Notes under the pieces: model-generated
The model's database searches: none
Seen by the model: only the letters and a program-made list of their open reading frames with translations
What the model was told of the DNA's origin: nothing
Part shown: in pieces, positions 63,688-64,000 of the stretch
Position numbering within the stretch: position 1 is the stretch's first letter
Layout of the letters: the number at the start of each line of letters is the position of its first letter
Program-made: the position numbers and the translations under genes
NCBI GenBank assembly: GCA_016719535.1
Contig: JADJYX010000047.1
Location: 62,001 to 126,000 of the forward strand
Length of the DNA: 64,000 nt
From: Rubrivivax sp.
GTDB lineage: Bacteria; Pseudomonadota; Gammaproteobacteria; Burkholderiales; Burkholderiaceae_C
Direction of reading: 5' to 3'

Positions 63688-64000
63688 TCGGCCGTCCACG
63701 GGGCTGTCAACGCGGCGCCGGTTTGCAGCGGTGCGGCGGTCGAGGTCGACCTTGCGTGTCGCACGGACCGCTGCGGCCGCGCAGCGGCGCCGTCGATCGG
63801 CCGCCGTCCGCGGCGGGCGTGAACCTGGCCGCGGGCGATCAGCCACACGCCGGCATTGACCGACACCATGGTCGTGCCGTCTTCGTCACGCCGCCAGCCG
63901 TCTTCCGGGCCCGCTGGACTGTTTGGGCCATGCAGGCCTTGTCGGCTGTCTCTGCCGTCTGGGCCCTTCGAGCCCTCTGGTCCGACCATGGTCCGGCAGC
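63688..64000 (-). other. Right edge: doubtful partial ORF with collagen-like triplets
   Basis: On the minus strand an open frame enters from the right edge with GPEGSKGPDGRDSRQGLHGP, a decayed Gly-X-Y repeat, then a basic Arg-rich stretch (VSVNAGVWLIARGQVHARRGRR). It has no stop before it runs antisense into iclR for ~190 bp, which is unlikely for a real gene. It may be a pseudogene fragment of a tail-fibre-like or surface protein. I see nothing else in this stretch. Confidence 0.25.

Overview
The window looks like chromosomal DNA of a high-GC betaproteobacterium of the order Burkholderiales, most likely near the Rubrivivax/Leptothrix/Comamonadaceae group. That placement is my inference from GC-rich codon use, the gene repertoire, the ElaA, YciB and UbiUVT sequence types, and two copies of a GC-rich intergenic hairpin repeat of a kind I associate with Comamonadaceae-like genomes. 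I see no phage, plasmid or CRISPR region. The only clear trace of foreign DNA is a decayed integrase beside a tRNA-Pro gene.

Layout. 1-2335: a cut-off FAD-linked oxidase, a small DUF2069 membrane protein and a YihY-type membrane protein. 2336-19313: a nearly continuous flagellar block read leftwards (fliC, fliD, fliS, fliT, ycgR, two orphan pilin-like genes, then fliF-G-H-I-J-K-L-M-N-O-P-Q-R), with fliE read rightwards from the gap beside fliF. Sigma-28 type promoters are visible before fliC, fliD and fliS. 19518-21795: a periplasmic PpiC-type isomerase, bolA, yciB and msrB. 21931-33416: a rightward run of fatty acyl-CoA degradation genes (FadB-like, PM20D1-like M20 peptidase, thiolase, thioesterase, acyl-CoA dehydrogenase, small membrane protein, SDR, medium-chain reductase, GNAT, GST, SDR).

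33606-43945 looks like a low-oxygen and nitric-oxide region. It holds a radical SAM/SPASM protein, the oxygen-independent ubiquinone trio ubiU-ubiV-ubiT, NnrS, Ric/NorA and NorR. Between ric and norR are three GGT-N7-ACC NorR-type sites and a clear -24/-12 (sigma-54) promoter. Interspersed are an unknown membrane protein with its own sigma-28 promoter (a hidden flagellar-regulon candidate), a DUF1513 gene behind a Fur-like box, and an acyltransferase.

44024-49118 holds housekeeping genes (YciI-like, TIGR03862-type flavoprotein, tex, patatin). 49172-57130 is the translation operon thrS-infC-rpmI-rplT-pheS-pheT-ihfA-merR followed by tRNA-Pro(GGG). A 13-residue peptide ORF with five threonine codons precedes thrS, followed by mutually exclusive RNA hairpins, which suggests ribosome-mediated attenuation. 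infC appears to begin at AUC. Strong RNA structures precede rpmI and pheS.

57131-58967 is a degraded integrative remnant carrying a HigB/HigA toxin-antitoxin pair. 58997-63687 is a catabolic cluster: a Bug/TctC binding protein, an isocitrate-lyase/PEP-mutase family enzyme, a two-subunit aconitase-type hydro-lyase with an altered active-site signature, and a divergent IclR regulator with two palindromic operator candidates. The last 300 bases hold only a doubtful partial ORF with collagen-like triplets.
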